From assembly GCA_038496445.1 (NCBI GenBank), contig JALMLS010000612.1:760998-824997 (forward strand): a stretch of DNA of 64,000 nt, written 5' to 3'. The notes under the pieces are model-generated. The model did no database searches and was not told where the DNA came from. It was given only the letters and a program-made list of their open reading frames with translations. The position numbers and the translations under genes were made by a program. This DNA is from Trichosphaerium sp. ATCC 40318. Lineage: Eukaryota > Discosea > Flabellinia > Trichosidae. Shown here one piece after another: positions 35,689 through 47,544 of this stretch; the stretch's first letter is position 1; each line of letters starts with the position of its first letter.

Positions 35689-38173
35689 ATGCCGCAGTCG
35701 CGTACAAATATATCATCAACCACGGTTAGGCAACCAGTTAGAACTAATATATGTTTTAAACCAAGAACACCTGTGAGGTGGTATTGTGCTGATACCACCC
35801 TTGAAGTGACTAGCAAAACGACTGAGTTCAAGCAAGAAGACGTTGAACTGAAAATAAAAGCCGAAGCAGCTGAATTGCGCTTAAAAGCATTCTCATATTG
35901 TAAATCAGGCGACACTAACATTGGTATAAAGCTTTACAACGAAGCAGCCGAATTACGCCCAGAATGGCCTGAGCCTTTATGCAACCTTGCAGGTACCTCA
36001 AACCCTTGTCATCAAGTGTCAAATGTATGTAGCGGAATACGAGAGATTGGAACAAGACTCAAAAGCCGTCGATTGCTCAACACGAGCTATAGAGAGAGCA
36101 AAGAAGGAGGAACGAAGCGTTCCAAGTCTTGCTACCATCTCAAAGTAAGTGTCAAATTAGTAATCTTGCAATGTGTCACATTATTTTCTATTATTTTTTG
36201 ATTGTTATCATAGCGAATACTGTCGTATTGCACGAGCTCATATGCGTAAAAAAGAATATAGAGAAGCTATGGGTTGCTTATATGAGGCCAAATTTTATTT
36301 TCCAAATACCCAAGCCGAAGAATTGCTCGCAATTGTATGAGCTCATTAATTGTTTACATTAACAATCTTTCTCACGATTTTTTAGGTTTTTAAAGAAACT
36401 GGAACAATAATTAATAGTCCTACATTCGATGACAAGGTATGTTGGTAATGGATACGCTGCGATATTTAGCAGCTGTTTTGTCCTATAGGCAAAGAAACGT
36501 TTTAAAATGTTGGCATTGCACAAAATCACTCGACTGTTCTAATAACTGTGTTTTATCTATTTCTGTATTGAGTATTTTTTATAGCATGTCGTCGATAAAA
36601 CTTTCACAGAGACACTAGAGGAGATGGGAAATGATATGTTAGAAATCAAAGTGCATCCAGAGAAAGTACGTTCTCGTAGCTAGTGTGTATGCCATTATTT
36701 AATTTTCTAAGGGACGTGGTTTATATGCCAGAAGAGAAATCAATGCAGGTGAAATAATACTTTCAGAGGACTCTATTGTGACTGTATCACACGATGTAAG
36801 TACTACTTTATTATATTGCCATTGTATTAACTCTATCATTAAGAGGCCTGATACTGAAACTTGTTTTGAAAGTATGCGTGTCCTAGGTCCTATAGACTTT
36901 GTTTATATGGATAAAGAAACGGAGGTGTGTTGTAAACTGTTACAGGTTCTTGTTTACAAAGCTTAGAGAATTATCACCGAAGACTATCATCCAGAACATG
37001 CACGACAATTAAAAGAGGAAATGATAAAAGAAGGATGTAAAAATATTGGTGTTCCTGTACCACAAATATACGAATACACAGCTACAAAGTTTGAATGTGA
37101 AGAAAAAGCACAAGAAGCACATGCCAAGTACAACAATTACCATTATCTAAAGCGTACATACTAAAAAGTTCTGTCTTAGGTACATCAATTTATTGACTTT
37201 AATGGGAAAGGGTGAACCACTACTTCGTGTTCTTATGCCAGGCTTGTTTGATAAACGAAGTAAGATATACAATCGATACACGTGATATTTGCTCACCTTC
37301 TTTTTAAGTCTACAGCGACGATATGGAACGTTGGGCTTTAAGAAAAGAGTATGACATCATTGAACTAGTTACAAAAATTGTTGCAGTTATGGATAAAGTA
37401 CGAAGTACTCGTAGAAAGATTAAAGTTAACACTTACTTAGAATGATGAGATATATGATATACTACTCTCAAAGATGATGTATTTTGAAGTTCAACCACCA
37501 CGTGATTTGACAACTGTTGAAAGGGAGCAATTCAATGCACTTTGTTCATTATTCAAAAACCTCAAAGGTATAGTCTTTATGCTGTACCAGTACATAACAA
37601 ACTATCTAGATTTTGATGAGAGGAAATTTTTACGCCTTAAATCGATCATGACTGTTAACAGCGTGAACATTGAAGTTGGTACGTCTAAATTATTTGTACA
37701 AAAGTACATTGTCCTTGCGTTTTCCTCTGTTGCTCTAAGCGCAGTGTTTAGGTAAATTTAAAATTGGATTATCGTCACACGAACCAGAAGGGCCCGATGA
37801 CCAAGGACTGGACATGCATGCTATAATCCAAGAAACAGAAACTATACAAGGCGCTGGTTTCTATCCAATAACTAGTTTTATGAACCACTCTTGTGAGTCA
37901 AATGCAAGGTTTGGTCATCCATCTATTGATAACAGTTTGAGAGTATTGGCTGATAAAGTAATTAAAAAGGTACATCTTTTTTTTTTGCGACAAAACAAAT
38001 CTACTGTTTGGTCACGTTTTTTTTTTCCAAAACAATTTTAATGTTGTTGCAAGGGAGAGGAAGTCACGTTTCCATATGTTAACCATGCCGTTACAGAAAT
38101 GCGTAAACAGGCTCTTAAAATACAATATGGTATTTCTTGTAATTGTACAGTTTGCCCAGAAGCTGAGAACTAA
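35689..38173 (+). CDS. TPR and SET-domain protein (SMYD-like lysine methyltransferase)
   Basis: Predicted S-adenosylmethionine-dependent protein lysine methyltransferase. The N-terminal part has tetratricopeptide helices (AFSYCKSGDTNIGIKLYNEA, EYCRIARAHMRKKEYREAMG). The SET domain is split: the first part is EIKVHPEKGRGLYARREINA then GEIILSEDSIVT; the second is YPITSFMNHSCESNARFGHP with the invariant NHSC, followed by KKGEEVTFPYV in place of the usual GEEI-x-x-x-Y. A post-SET cysteine cluster, ISCNCTVCPEAEN, closes the protein. A MYND finger between the SET halves is not evident. I chose ATG 35689; the frame is open upstream to an ATG at 35512, which overlaps the ATG of the opposite gene, so a longer form is possible. 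Around a dozen exons. Confidence 0.78.
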
Positions 38174-38272
38174 AGTAATTTTTAAAATAATGACATTTGG
38201 TAAAAAACAGGTTAAGCCTGATCGCCGCTGCTTAAAGTTTGTAGTAATCTTTGGCAAAGAGAAGAACGTAGT

Positions 38273-39127
38273 ATGGCTCAAGCATCATTGCCTAGTTCTC
38301 CTAAAGTACTTACACTGTTATTGATGAAAAAACTCAATTATTTAGAACCCAGTGGTGTTTTTCGATATAACCATAGGCGGACAAGACTTTGGACGTATTA
38401 AGATAGAATTATTCGCAAATGCAGTACCTAAAACGGCTGAAAACTTTCGGTAAGCTCGCTATAACGCTCATTATTAATAATTCGCTCGTTCTCACGCCTG
38501 TTTATAGCCAACTCTGCACAGGCGAATTCAAGTACGTGTAAACGCATTTTGACGCAAACTAAAAGCGTTAGGAAGAATGCCAAGCCAGTAGGCTACAAAG
38601 GTTGTAAATTTCACAGAGTAATCAAAGGTAGCCGTTGCTAAATAATGTAAAACCAATTGACATTAACCCAGGGTTCATGATTCAAGGAGGAGACTTTGTT
38701 CGCGTACGTACAAAGTGACAACAAGCAATTTGTAAAAAAAACTGCCAAAACGTTGACTTTGCAATAGGGTGATGGTAAAGGTCGTATGAGTATCTACGGT
38801 GAAACATTTGCAGATGAATCATTTAAATTGAAGCACGTAGCACCTGGTATTGTTTCAATGGCAAACTCTGGTCCAAACACCAACGGATGTCAGGTACAAA
38901 AATGAAAAATTATCATTTGACACTTTTCACCGTTGTAAACTCTTACTCGGTTTCCATAGTTTTTTATCACATGTGCTGCTGCCGATTGGCTAGATAGTAA
39001 GCATGTAGTATTCGGACAAGTTGTAGAGGGTATGAAAGTAGTACGCTCTATTGAAAATACTCCATTTGGACCAGGAAACAAGCCAAGCATTGACGTAATC
39101 ATTGCAGAATGTGGACAATTTTCATAA
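38273..39127 (+). CDS. Cyclophilin H-type peptidyl-prolyl isomerase
   Basis: Peptidyl-prolyl cis-trans isomerase; the PPIH subgroup is part of the U4/U6.U5 snRNP. The short first exon [11 protein letters not shown] joins [20 protein letters not shown], then [75 protein letters not shown] and IIAECGQFS stop. The catalytic FHRVI[10 protein letters not shown] and CQFFITC blocks are intact. The NPVVFFD start and the acidic loop after [12 protein letters not shown] match PPIH better than cyclophilin A. Its ATG lies 100 bp after the SET gene stop on the same strand. U6 genes lie about 7 kb away. Confidence 0.9.
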
Positions 39128-39243
39128 GTAAAAAATGTACCAAAAAACGTGTCATCGAAGTTGTGTCTTTGTACAGATTTTTAATTGAATGGTAGTTGGC
39201 ACTTACAACGATGCTCGCGCATCCTGTTAGCCTTGAATACGTG

Positions 39244-39681
39244 TTAACCGACTCTGTCTCTTGGTATTAATCTTAGGTCGCCTCCATGTTTTAAAAATAC
39301 AGCCCCAGCGGTTTGATTTGGGTTTATACCGCTTCCGTCTAGACGCAGATGCTTAACAAAACAAAAAGAGTGTCTGTACTTACCGTTTGTGATTATTGCG
39401 CTAGTAGCTGATGGCACTTGAAACTATAACGCAATTAATAAGCTAGTATCTACAAACGCTTATAAACCGCGTAAAAACGCCAAAGAATACACCATACCTC
39501 TTCTGCAGCGAATCTAAGCACAGCGGTGAAAGGTGTTTCTTCCACGACGTTTACACTTTACATTTTAGCCACAATTACCGAGAATAAGTACGTACACGCG
39601 AAAGGGCAATCGTGGATCACTAGTTAGGGTAATTTTGAACTGGACTTTTTTCTTTGTTGCAGGCTTTTTATTATCTGCCAT
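39244..39681 (-). CDS. UFM1: UFM1, ubiquitin-fold modifier
   Basis: Ubiquitin-like modifier conjugated to ribosomal and ER targets. Four exons: [20 protein letters not shown] then [59 protein letters not shown] and [11 protein letters not shown] stop. The match to known UFM1 is near complete. The reading frame ends directly after the conjugating glycine (V-G), so no C-terminal extension has to be removed, whereas animal UFM1 is made with extra residues after the glycine. The stop is 116 bp from that of cyclophilin H (convergent), and its start lies 98 bp from the start of the divergent receptor gene. UFM1 is missing from most fungi, which helps place the organism. Confidence 0.93.
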
Positions 39682-39779
39682 TTCTACAAGCCCGCGCGTC
39701 TGTTGGCCGAGTGCAGCGTAATTACACCTTAATGATGTTAAGTTTTGAAAAAAACAAACGACAAAACGCGAATAGCACA

Positions 39780-41020
39780 ATGGCGGACTTTACCGTCATT
39801 CTTGGATATATTGTTGATGCTTTACTCATCCTATCCGTTATTGGTGCATTAGGAACCATAATTACCTTTACTTTATTCGCTTCAATTCGAACCTATCCCA
39901 TCAAGCTTATTATATACTTGTGTCTCACTATATTCTTTGGACAATCGATGTTTGCAGGGGTAAATCGACAAAATGGTGTAATAGTACTAAAATGCTGTAG
40001 GTATTCCAATTTGGTATAACCAAGGAAGGTCCCACGGTGTTTTGCGCGGTGGGTGGAGCATTAGTCCATTACTTCTTTTTATCAAACTTCTTTTGGTGCT
40101 TCTGTATTGCGTTCAACTTCTACCAAATGGTACATTTACCAAAACAAGCAATCCGTTTACCCTTTGTTGGTAGATTGTAAAAAGAAACAGTGGTACACGC
40201 GCTCTAGAGAAGTGGTATCATCTCGTTGGTTGGGGTTCTCCAGCTATTTTGGTTGTGTGCGTTGCAGCGACAGGTAATTATGGCCAGACTCTTCAATGGC
40301 GCGAGGACGAAGACGCAAGTGGAAAGTAAGCATCCCAAGCGTATTTGCAACATTACATTGTACTTATTTTGCCTCCTAGTTGTTACATTCGTGATGATCT
40401 AGCAGTTTTCTTAGGGTTTTTCCTCCCTGGATTGATAATCGTCTCAGCTAATGCTGTATTGTTTTTCTTTGTTGCTTCAGAGATTCATGGTACTCTATCA
40501 AAGGCACCAGATACAGAGAGACGCGAGAATACTAAGGTACATCTTTACTACATTGGTATGTAGCTATGTGGTGTATTTACCTCGCATTTAGGAGTTCCGT
40601 GTTCTCATTTCTATCTTCGTTACTGTTGGTTTATCCTGGATATTCGGATTCTTAGTAGCCATCCTAAAGGATGTCATTGTAGTTCAATATGTCTTCTTGG
40701 TGCTCTTCTCCATTACTGCACCGCTACAAGCACGTTTCTTGTTTTATTTTCTGGGCAGTGGTAATTGACTTTTTGATTGTTTAGGGATTCTTCATCTTTG
40801 TTGCATACTGCATCAATAAGAAAGTTATAAATAGATGGAGAAACTTATTTGGTAAATGCTGCCCGTGCTGTTCTGTCAACGACCAAGCAGCAACTACAGC
40901 TACTACAGCATCTACACGTGGAGGATCAACTACAGCTTCATCTAGGTAAAAAAAACTTGTTTTTTTTGATGTTTTTTGACTGACTTTTGTCGTAGATCTA
41001 ATACTAGTGATCGCGTATAA
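39780..41020 (+). CDS. Seven-transmembrane receptor, family B/adhesion type
   Basis: Predicted G-protein-coupled receptor. Seven helices can be read: VILGYIVDALLILSVIGALG, LIIYLCLTIFFGQSMFAGVF, VFCAVGGALVHYFFLSNFFW, HLVGWGSPAILVVCVAATG, FLGFFLPGLIIVSANAVLFF, RVLISIFVTVGLSWIFGFLV and YVFLVLFSITAPLQGFFIFV. The TM3 cysteine (FCAVGG) and ECL2 cysteine (GNCYIRDD) supply the family disulfide; H-x-x-GWG-x-PA in TM4 and the LSWIFGFL and LQGFFIFV motifs are typical of secretin/adhesion receptors. The extracellular N-terminus is only about 10 residues, with no GAIN or hormone domain and no signal peptide. The tail has cysteines (GKCCPCCS) suitable for palmitoylation and a Thr/Ala/Ser-rich end. Confidence 0.85.
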
Positions 41021-41104
41021 TTACCGTTGTAGTCTTAGTTATGCGTAAGATGTAGGCACGCGTATACGCATATAACTATAATGTGCCGTCTAATGAACAA
41101 TTTA

Positions 41105-41652
41105 TTACTTAATTTTTGACTGCATGCTTTTCTTAATTTGTTGAAATTTATCCTCTGGAATGTCTCTTGGGTCAGTTTGATAGTTTCCTCTTGGGTTTGG
41201 ATCATCAAATACAAGTCCAAGGTGCTCTCGTTTGCTATGATAACGAGGAATGAAATGAGCGTGTAGGTGCGGATCAATATTTCCTGTGGAGTTTTAGTTG
41301 GTGTTTTTGTATTCAATCAGACGTGTGAACGCAGTTCCATGTTGTTTATAAGAGCGAAATTTAAAACGTACCGAGAATAGCAACGTTTGGCCAGTCTAAC
41401 TTAAATAATTCCGTTACAGCGTTCTCCCACGCAGGGATAATGGTATCAAAGAGTTCTTTTCGTTCTTCAACGTTCATATCCGTTACCCTTGCTGCGTTTG
41501 GCCTCTTAGCCCATGCATAGCTTCTACCAAGGTATGGGTACTGCTTGTTCTACTATTTATGAGCTAAGCGGTTTCAGCACGTTGCGTACATGAAGGTAAA
41601 GCGTCCAGTGTTTGTATTCCTTGATGATGTTCTTCTTGTATGCTTCAGACAT
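41105..41652 (-). CDS. HIT-family (histidine triad) protein
   Basis: Predicted nucleotide hydrolase or transferase of the HIT superfamily. Three exons: MSEAYKKNIIKEYKHWTLYL, a conserved LGRSYAWAKRPNAARVTDM, ELFDTIIPAWENAVTELFKL and DWPNVAILGNIDPHLHAHFI, then PRYHSKREHLGLVFDDPNPR. The HLHAH triplet is the H-x-H-x-H active site, preceded by the usual N/D-P and followed by I-P-R-Y. The C-terminus is short and basic (FQQIKKSMQSKIK). It resembles bacterial-type small HIT proteins more than aprataxin; substrates are not predictable. Confidence 0.85.
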
Positions 41653-42188
41653 GTTGCGTACACTTGTTGGTAGAGAAAAACACAATAAATTGCTACGCAA
41701 ATTCTCGGAGATACGGCTCGTCGCACGTTTTGTGAACGTACACAAACAGGTCCTAAAATGTTTTGTGTGTTGGTAGGTTCATTGGATTGCGTGAGTGTTC
41801 GCACTTCTAATACGTTCGAATTTTGTTTGCCTTAACTATGGCTGACATCTCGTGAGCGAAACAACTTGTCGAAAGCTACCAGCGCCTTCTACTTGCGTGC
41901 ATTTGCTGTCCCACACTCCCATCTTTTCGAACAAATGTGAGCGAAGTGCGAACAATCACAGGCTTAGGAATGATTGTTTAGAAGCCCAGATTGTCACATG
42001 CTATCCTTCAGTGAAGGAGAAGATGGATGTAGCGAAATCACAGCGCTGTTTTGCCTTCACCAGCGTAACGTGACGCAGCGTATACATTGTTGCTGAAAGA
42101 TATAGTTATTAGGAAAAAAATCGTTTGGTTTTGTCGGTTTAGAGAAAAGTCAAACTCGGTTACCAACAGTGGGCTGGAAACACGTCTC
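41653..42188. other. Divergent intergenic region, HIT / Sec15
   Basis: About 540 bases between two divergent gene starts. No coding frame is convincing; short open stretches on both strands overlap each other and lack protein-like composition. Confidence 0.45.
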
Positions 42189-45100
42189 ATGGCGATGAGA
42201 AAAATCGTGGTTAAGAAGGGTGGCAAGGAGCGTAGAAAAGACGGTATTGCTAAGGTTAAAGTCACAAAAGAACAAGAGAACGAGTTGGCAGAGCAAAGAA
42301 AGATATCTAGTACGCAATCTAACCATTATTACAATTAACTATGTACTTACTGTAAATAAAGGTCAGGACAGTCTCATTTCTACGCTAATTACAAGCGTAG
42401 AGCTCCAATCAGAATTAGCCCCTGCGATTGCTGCCCTTTTTGAACAACGGGTACTACTTATGCTCTTTTACGGTTATTAACGCCCATTAAGAAAGAAATA
42501 GACGTTGTAGCGAATTTAGACACTTTCATACATAAACGAGATAACGAAATTGAAGTCATATGTCAAAAAAACTTTGATAAGTTTATTGAGTCTGTAGACC
42601 AGCTCCTACAAGTGAAGCTAAGCACAGATAAACTAAAGGGGGAAATTGTACAGCTTAATGCAGAACTAAAAGAAGTTGGCAAGGCTCTTACGGATAAGGT
42701 GAGTCATAGAGATGATTTAATTTTTTATTATTATTATCATGACGAACTTTGTAGATGTCTGATTTGGTTGAGTATCGCTTGATAAGTAGTAATTTAAATG
42801 AGGCAATAGAGACATTACATACTTGTCTATACGTACTAGCTTTATGTGATAAAGTGAAGCAATACGTTTCAATGGAGAACCCGAAATTTTACCCGGCCAT
42901 TCGTGTACGTTTTTTTTTTCAACAACAATTTGCTTCTTGTATGTGTGCTTCGTGGTTATCGCTAGTTTTTATCTTGATTTTGTTTCATATTTGAGAATAA
43001 AATTATGTGGTAATATGAAGCTCATTGGCGTATTTTGAGAGTTGATTCCTTACTTTTTTTTTTTCAGATTTTGGATCAACTTCAACAAATTCATATTCGA
43101 CGGATTTCGCAGTATGAGTTTGGAAAATACTTGGAGAGGAGGATACCACTAATGAAGGAAACAATCAAGCTAAAAGTTCGTGGACAAGTGATTGAATGGT
43201 TCCTAGCAGTAAAGGAGAACTCTTCAGCACTTGGAGCTTTTGTTATTAAGCAAACTGAAGCAAGGATTGCAAAAGAGAATAAAATCGCCAAGTTACGATC
43301 CGAAGCTGCAGCAGATACTATAAAGCAGCAACACCAAGAAGTAGAGGATATTTCACCACAGTGTATGGTAATGTAAGTCGATTGATCTTATCGTAGTTAT
43401 AAAACAAGCTAACATCGTTAATTAGGGATAGACGTGGTCGTAGACGTCATCAGATGCCAGGAAATGCCCAGAGAGAGTTGTTACTTAAGCCTATGGAGGA
43501 AGAGGATATTACAGAAGGTATTATTGACCAGCGATATTGTGATTTTTTAATAGCAATTTAGTGTCTGTGTTTGAGCGTGTTCCTATCAACTTCGCTCCTC
43601 TTTATCAATGCCTTTATATTTATGATTGTCTTGGCCTTAGAGGGGAGTTCCAACAATACTATAAAGATCACAGATACCAACAAGCACAGAAATTATTAGG
43701 GACACGTGAACCTGATGAGTTTTTGATGAAGTACCAGGTAATTAAGAGTGTTTTTTTCCCCTTATTTATATTGCCTCTTGTTTTAGGATTGTTTCCATTC
43801 AATCGCTGGGTTTTTTATTGTAGAGAATCACGTGCTTCAGACTTCCAACTTTCTCATTTCAGCAAGTTTTATGGATCAATTATGGGAGTACACTATGAGC
43901 CAATTACGTCCTTTGGTGAACGTGCGCATTGTTCTTTGATTTTTTTATCTGACAATTCACGATATACTTCGATTAAGTTAAGTTCTTTCCCTTAGTTATC
44001 AATTACGCTTTGTGGCTCTGCACAAAAACTTAAAGAAATGAAAGAAACTCTTGCTGTATTTTGTAGGACATTGGGTAATATAGCAAGGAATATTGGACCT
44101 CTTCAAGAGAGTGTTAAGATTCCACTTCGTGATAGATTCCTACAAATTGCAAGAAATTCTATAACACAATCCTTCAGAGCAGAGTTTAAAAGTGTTGCCC
44201 ACTTTGTACCAATAACAGCGAACGATTATAGAACTCTTGTTGATAGAGCTAATCTAAAGGAATTAAAGCAGCCCTCAAGCGCGTACGTAGTGATTAGAGA
44301 ACAAACAAAATTCATCGACCTTTTGTATATTAAGTTGTTTTTTAGGATTAAGCCAACTTACAGTAAGACTGTACCAAGGTGTTGTCAGCTTATCTTAGAT
44401 TTCATTTCTGACTTCCATAAATTTGGTGTTGGATTACCTGAGTTTGAGCAAGTTATTATATCAACTACTGAAGGTCTTGTTGATATTATGTTGGAGTCAC
44501 TTGGATCTTGTTTGGCTGAAGCTCAGAGATCGGGTCAAGGTTTAAAACTTGTTCAAGTTGTTCAAGTCATAACAAATCATCGGCGCTTAAGAGACACTAT
44601 TCCTATGTTTTCTCAAGCACTAACTGAACGTGGTATTGGTGGATCTGGGCGCACTGTTCACTTAAATACAGAACAACGGTTCAACGAGACACTAACTAAG
44701 GTAAGTTTTTTTTTTGTGAAAGTTTTCTGGTTTTTTATGACTATCGCTCTTTTTACTAGTTTGTGGTTGTGTATCTTAAAGTTGTTTAGATTGAAGGTAT
44801 ACTGTTATCTGTTAATGAACAAAATATCAGGAAAATCATGTGTATAGACCTAAACTGGACACCAACATCAAAGATAGCGACACCGAGACCTCATATTAAA
44901 AAGTTTACAAGTTATATGAGAGCTACTTTCCCTTCTCTCACACAACTACCACGGCATCTACATGATCGATTATACTCGCGTACATTCAAAGCTATTGCTA
45001 CAATATTCATTGAGTACCTTGTCGACGAGTCAGTCGTTAGGTTTAATCTAGAATCTGTACAAGCACTTTCAAGGGAATTACAAGATCTTCTTAATTTTGC

Positions 45101-45593
45101 ACAAAAAGAATTCCAAAGTAGAAGTAGAAATCTGCACGTGTATTTCCAACAAGCGAAACAAGTACGATTTCAAATAACTCCATTTTTCTTGGCTCTTTTC
45201 TTTAACTTTCTTGTTTTTTTCTGTTTTTGGGGCGCAGGGTTTTCGAAGTTTTTGCGGTTTTCAAGATAGTTAGCGTATGTACTAATTGTATCTATTTTGT
45301 AGTTGCTTGACTTGTTATTACGTACAAATGTAAAAGACTTTTTGACAAAATCTGTTCGTGAACAAGAGTATCCTTTACTTCGAGATAAGAATATGCTTAT
45401 AAAAGTATTTGTACGTCTGTTTTTTGTTGTATTTTTGGAGCTTTTTGTCGTTGTTGAGGGAGGTTTGTTTGACCTTATTGTTTAGGATAAGTATAAGGAA
45501 AGCGATAGACTATTCTCCGGGAAACTATTTGGAGGTTCTCGTGCAAAGCAACTCGAACTTGTGCGCACTAGTTTACGTTCTTTACAGTTGTAA
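42189..45593 (+). CDS. SEC15: Exocyst subunit Sec15 (EXOC6)
   Basis: Subunit of the exocyst, which tethers secretory vesicles to the plasma membrane; Sec15 is the usual contact for Rab GTPases such as Rab11/Sec4. About fifteen exons. The N-terminal helices (LISTLITSVELQSELAPAIA, KKEIDVVANLDTFIHKRDNE) form the coiled coil; then EYRLISSNLNEAIETLHTCL, QYEFGKYLERRIPLMKETIK, FERVPINFAPLYQCLYIYDC and LGLRGEFQQYYKDHRYQQAQ match the Sec15 core. C-terminal pieces include QVVQVITNHRRLRDTIPMFS, LTQLPRHLHDRLYSRTFKAI and ARSLRSLQL-type helices (KQLELVRTSLRSLQL stop). The start MAMRKIVVKKGG has a second in-frame Met two codons on. Confidence 0.88.
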
Positions 45594-45782
45594 AACAAAA
45601 GATTAAAAAAAACCAATGTAAGTAAAATAAAGAAACAAAAAGGTGGTTGTAATTAGATGGTTGTAATTGGACTAAACCCGGTCACAAAAACAGTTGCAAA
45701 GTAATGCGGTGTTATCTCTTTTTATCGCTTGTGTTAGCGAGCAAAGCTTGAACTCGTCGCGTCAAAAAATTTGAAGTGCAAA

Positions 45783-45829
45783 AAAATGATTAGCTTCTCG
45801 TTATTGCGTGTCATCCTTGCGCAGGGGCC

Positions 45830-45861
<32 letters not shown>

Positions 45862-45884
45862 ACATATGCCTTCCCCGAAGGGTC
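45783..45884 (-). ncRNA. U6 spliceosomal snRNA, copy A
   Basis: Catalytic snRNA of the spliceosome. Reading the minus strand: a 5' stem-loop with a TTCG loop (ACCCTTCGGGG), then ATTGGAACGATACAGAGAAG containing the invariant ACAGAGA box, GATTAGCATGGCCCCTGCGC containing AGC and the U4-pairing region, the internal stem-loop, AAGGATGACACGC, and a run of T as RNA polymerase III terminator at about 45780-45786. Length about 102 nt, as in plants and animals. The 5' end is placed by analogy and could begin up to about 14 nt further upstream. Confidence 0.95.
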
Positions 45885-45966
45885 GGCAACAGAACGACTT
45901 GTCATACCATTTTTAACCACGCAACTTTGCAGTAGGAAAAAATTGTGGTTTTAAAGAAATGGCATT
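45885..45966 (-). promoter_or_regulatory. U6 promoter region, copy A
   Basis: Sequence upstream of U6 copy A that is also kept upstream of copy B. A TATA-like TTAAAAAT is about 25-32 bases before the assumed start, the spacing expected for polymerase III type 3 promoters. Further upstream, CCACAATTTTTTCCTACTG is shared and is a candidate proximal sequence element. Confidence 0.6.
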
Positions 45967-45973
45967 GCCTTTG

Positions 45974-46251
45974 TAAGAATTCCAAAATATATGTTCGTAC
46001 TACTTGTAAGGCTATGTAGTCTGAATGTACTCAACAGTTACTAGAACAGTTTACTACATTACTAAAAAGAGACACAGAACACTTGTGGCAAGTCTACCAA
46101 ACTCTAAGAAAGCCCAACATATGCACTTTGAATACACTCTTTAATTACATTTCTAGCTGAAATCTCTAATGTAATGAAACGTACTACTTGAATTTATTAA
46201 ATAGTGGTACAGACATTTAGCTATGTGATTTGTATCTGTTTTATTTCATGG
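45974..46251. other. Intergenic, upstream of U6 copy A
   Basis: About 280 bases between the inverted-repeat copy and the 3' end of the membrane protein gene. No coding frame is supported. Confidence 0.4.
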
Positions 46252-47544
46252 CTATACATCTTTATTGCAGGAAAGGCAAGTGTATGGCAGTACATGTTCA
46301 CGGAGTGAAGGAACCAGAAAAAGAAGCAAAAGCAATGTGACAAGCACCAAAACAACACAAACAATGATTACAATAGCAAAGATAGGAAATGATATTTCAG
46401 CGTCAATGGACTGGGTGCAGGAAGGTCCGAAGAAAATACTAAGTAAGCCTTCATCCCCTGTGGCAAAACAATAAATAAAAAAGGGCGTTCTCAATGTTCT
46501 TACTGTCTTGTATTAAACATGATTCCATTGATGTTAATGTAATATTCTCAGTTGATACTGAACATGTAGCATTGTAACTGAATAATACAATAGGGTCATC
46601 ACTCTAAGATAAACAATATTAGCAACAAAACCAAAAACACTGAAAGAAAAAATCGAGAAATGTACTTCTGCACTAAGAGTGTCTATTGTAACGTTTCCAA
46701 TGAAATTAAAGCAACCCAAGGTGAGAATCTTCGAATTTTCGTTTACAGTAATAATAGTGTCAACGAATGTTACGTTTTCTATGGTAGTGTAAAGCAGTGA
46801 AAGAAATATAAATACAAACAAAAAACTCAACAAAGTTTTTGAAGGAGTTTTATGGTACCTGGAAAACTTATAGTTTGATTGATTATATCTGTAAATACTT
46901 CTATTGTCTGTAACCCGAGAATATCATATTCACAATAAATAGACGCAAGTTGATGAGAGCAAGGCAAGTCATTAAATCCTATGAACAATCCAGTCAGTAT
47001 TTCACAAAAAATTACTGGTACCTTTGGTAGCCATTTCTAAGCACTTTTCAGGATTTCCATTTGAAAATGTTGGTTCGCCTATCTCAAAAAACATATCCAA
47101 AAACGTTTTTGTATCATTTTCAGCTGTAACAATAAACAGCGGTGTTTGAGTCATAGCTATGTTGCTTGAAATCCAAAAATACGAAGACAACGCTTCATAG
47201 CAACGTTTACAACAATCTGAACATACGCTATCACAAAAATTACAGGTATTAATGTATTGGCTTGGTTCTGCTCTTAGCTCTGCCCCCAACCAATACATAT
47301 CAATTTGACCAAGTACAATAGGTAAAGAACCATATGACTCATTGTTTAATACCTCAATAAGCGTGGAATATCTTTAGTAAATTAACAAAACTCGTAATTA
47401 GAAATACGAAAAATCACGTGAATAAACAGGTACGTACTTGGGCGCAGAAGCGCATACATAACTTGCCTCTTCCCAATTTATACTGCTTGAACAGACTGTC
47501 AAGAAAAAGACTATTAATATGCGTTTTATAAGAGTACACGCCAT
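46252..47544 (-). CDS. Type I membrane protein sharing tail with the LRR protein
   Basis: Unknown surface protein. From ATG 47544 a signal peptide (MACTLIKRILIVFFLTVCSS) is followed by NWEEASYVCASAPK. A cysteine-rich extracellular region follows (NTCNFCDSVCSDCCKRCYEA), then TAENDTKTFLDMFFEIGEP and CLEMATKG. A beta-rich module with likely N-glycosylation sites comes next (ILTLGCFNFIGNVTIDTLSA; SYNATCSVSTENITLTSMES). The protein ends with one membrane helix (IFAIVIIVCVVLVLVTLLLL) and a tail, VPSLREHVLPYTCLSCNK. The module, helix position and VPSLR-x-x-V-x-P tail recur in the LRR protein at 2907-6046, so the two are probably relatives, this one without LRRs. Some middle exon joins are uncertain. 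Confidence 0.65.

Larger units (their letters stand above)
45771..45973 (-). repeat. U6 inverted repeat, copy A
   Basis: About 203 bases that match 47904-48105 in the opposite orientation. The U6 transcript region is identical; in the upstream part I see two single-base differences, and the similarity stops within a few bases beyond the T-run. Confidence 0.9.

Noticed and set aside
37971-38281. Poly-T/poly-A rich segments as transposon ends or repeats
   Set aside because: Homopolymer tracts occur in most introns here; no terminal repeats or target duplications were found.
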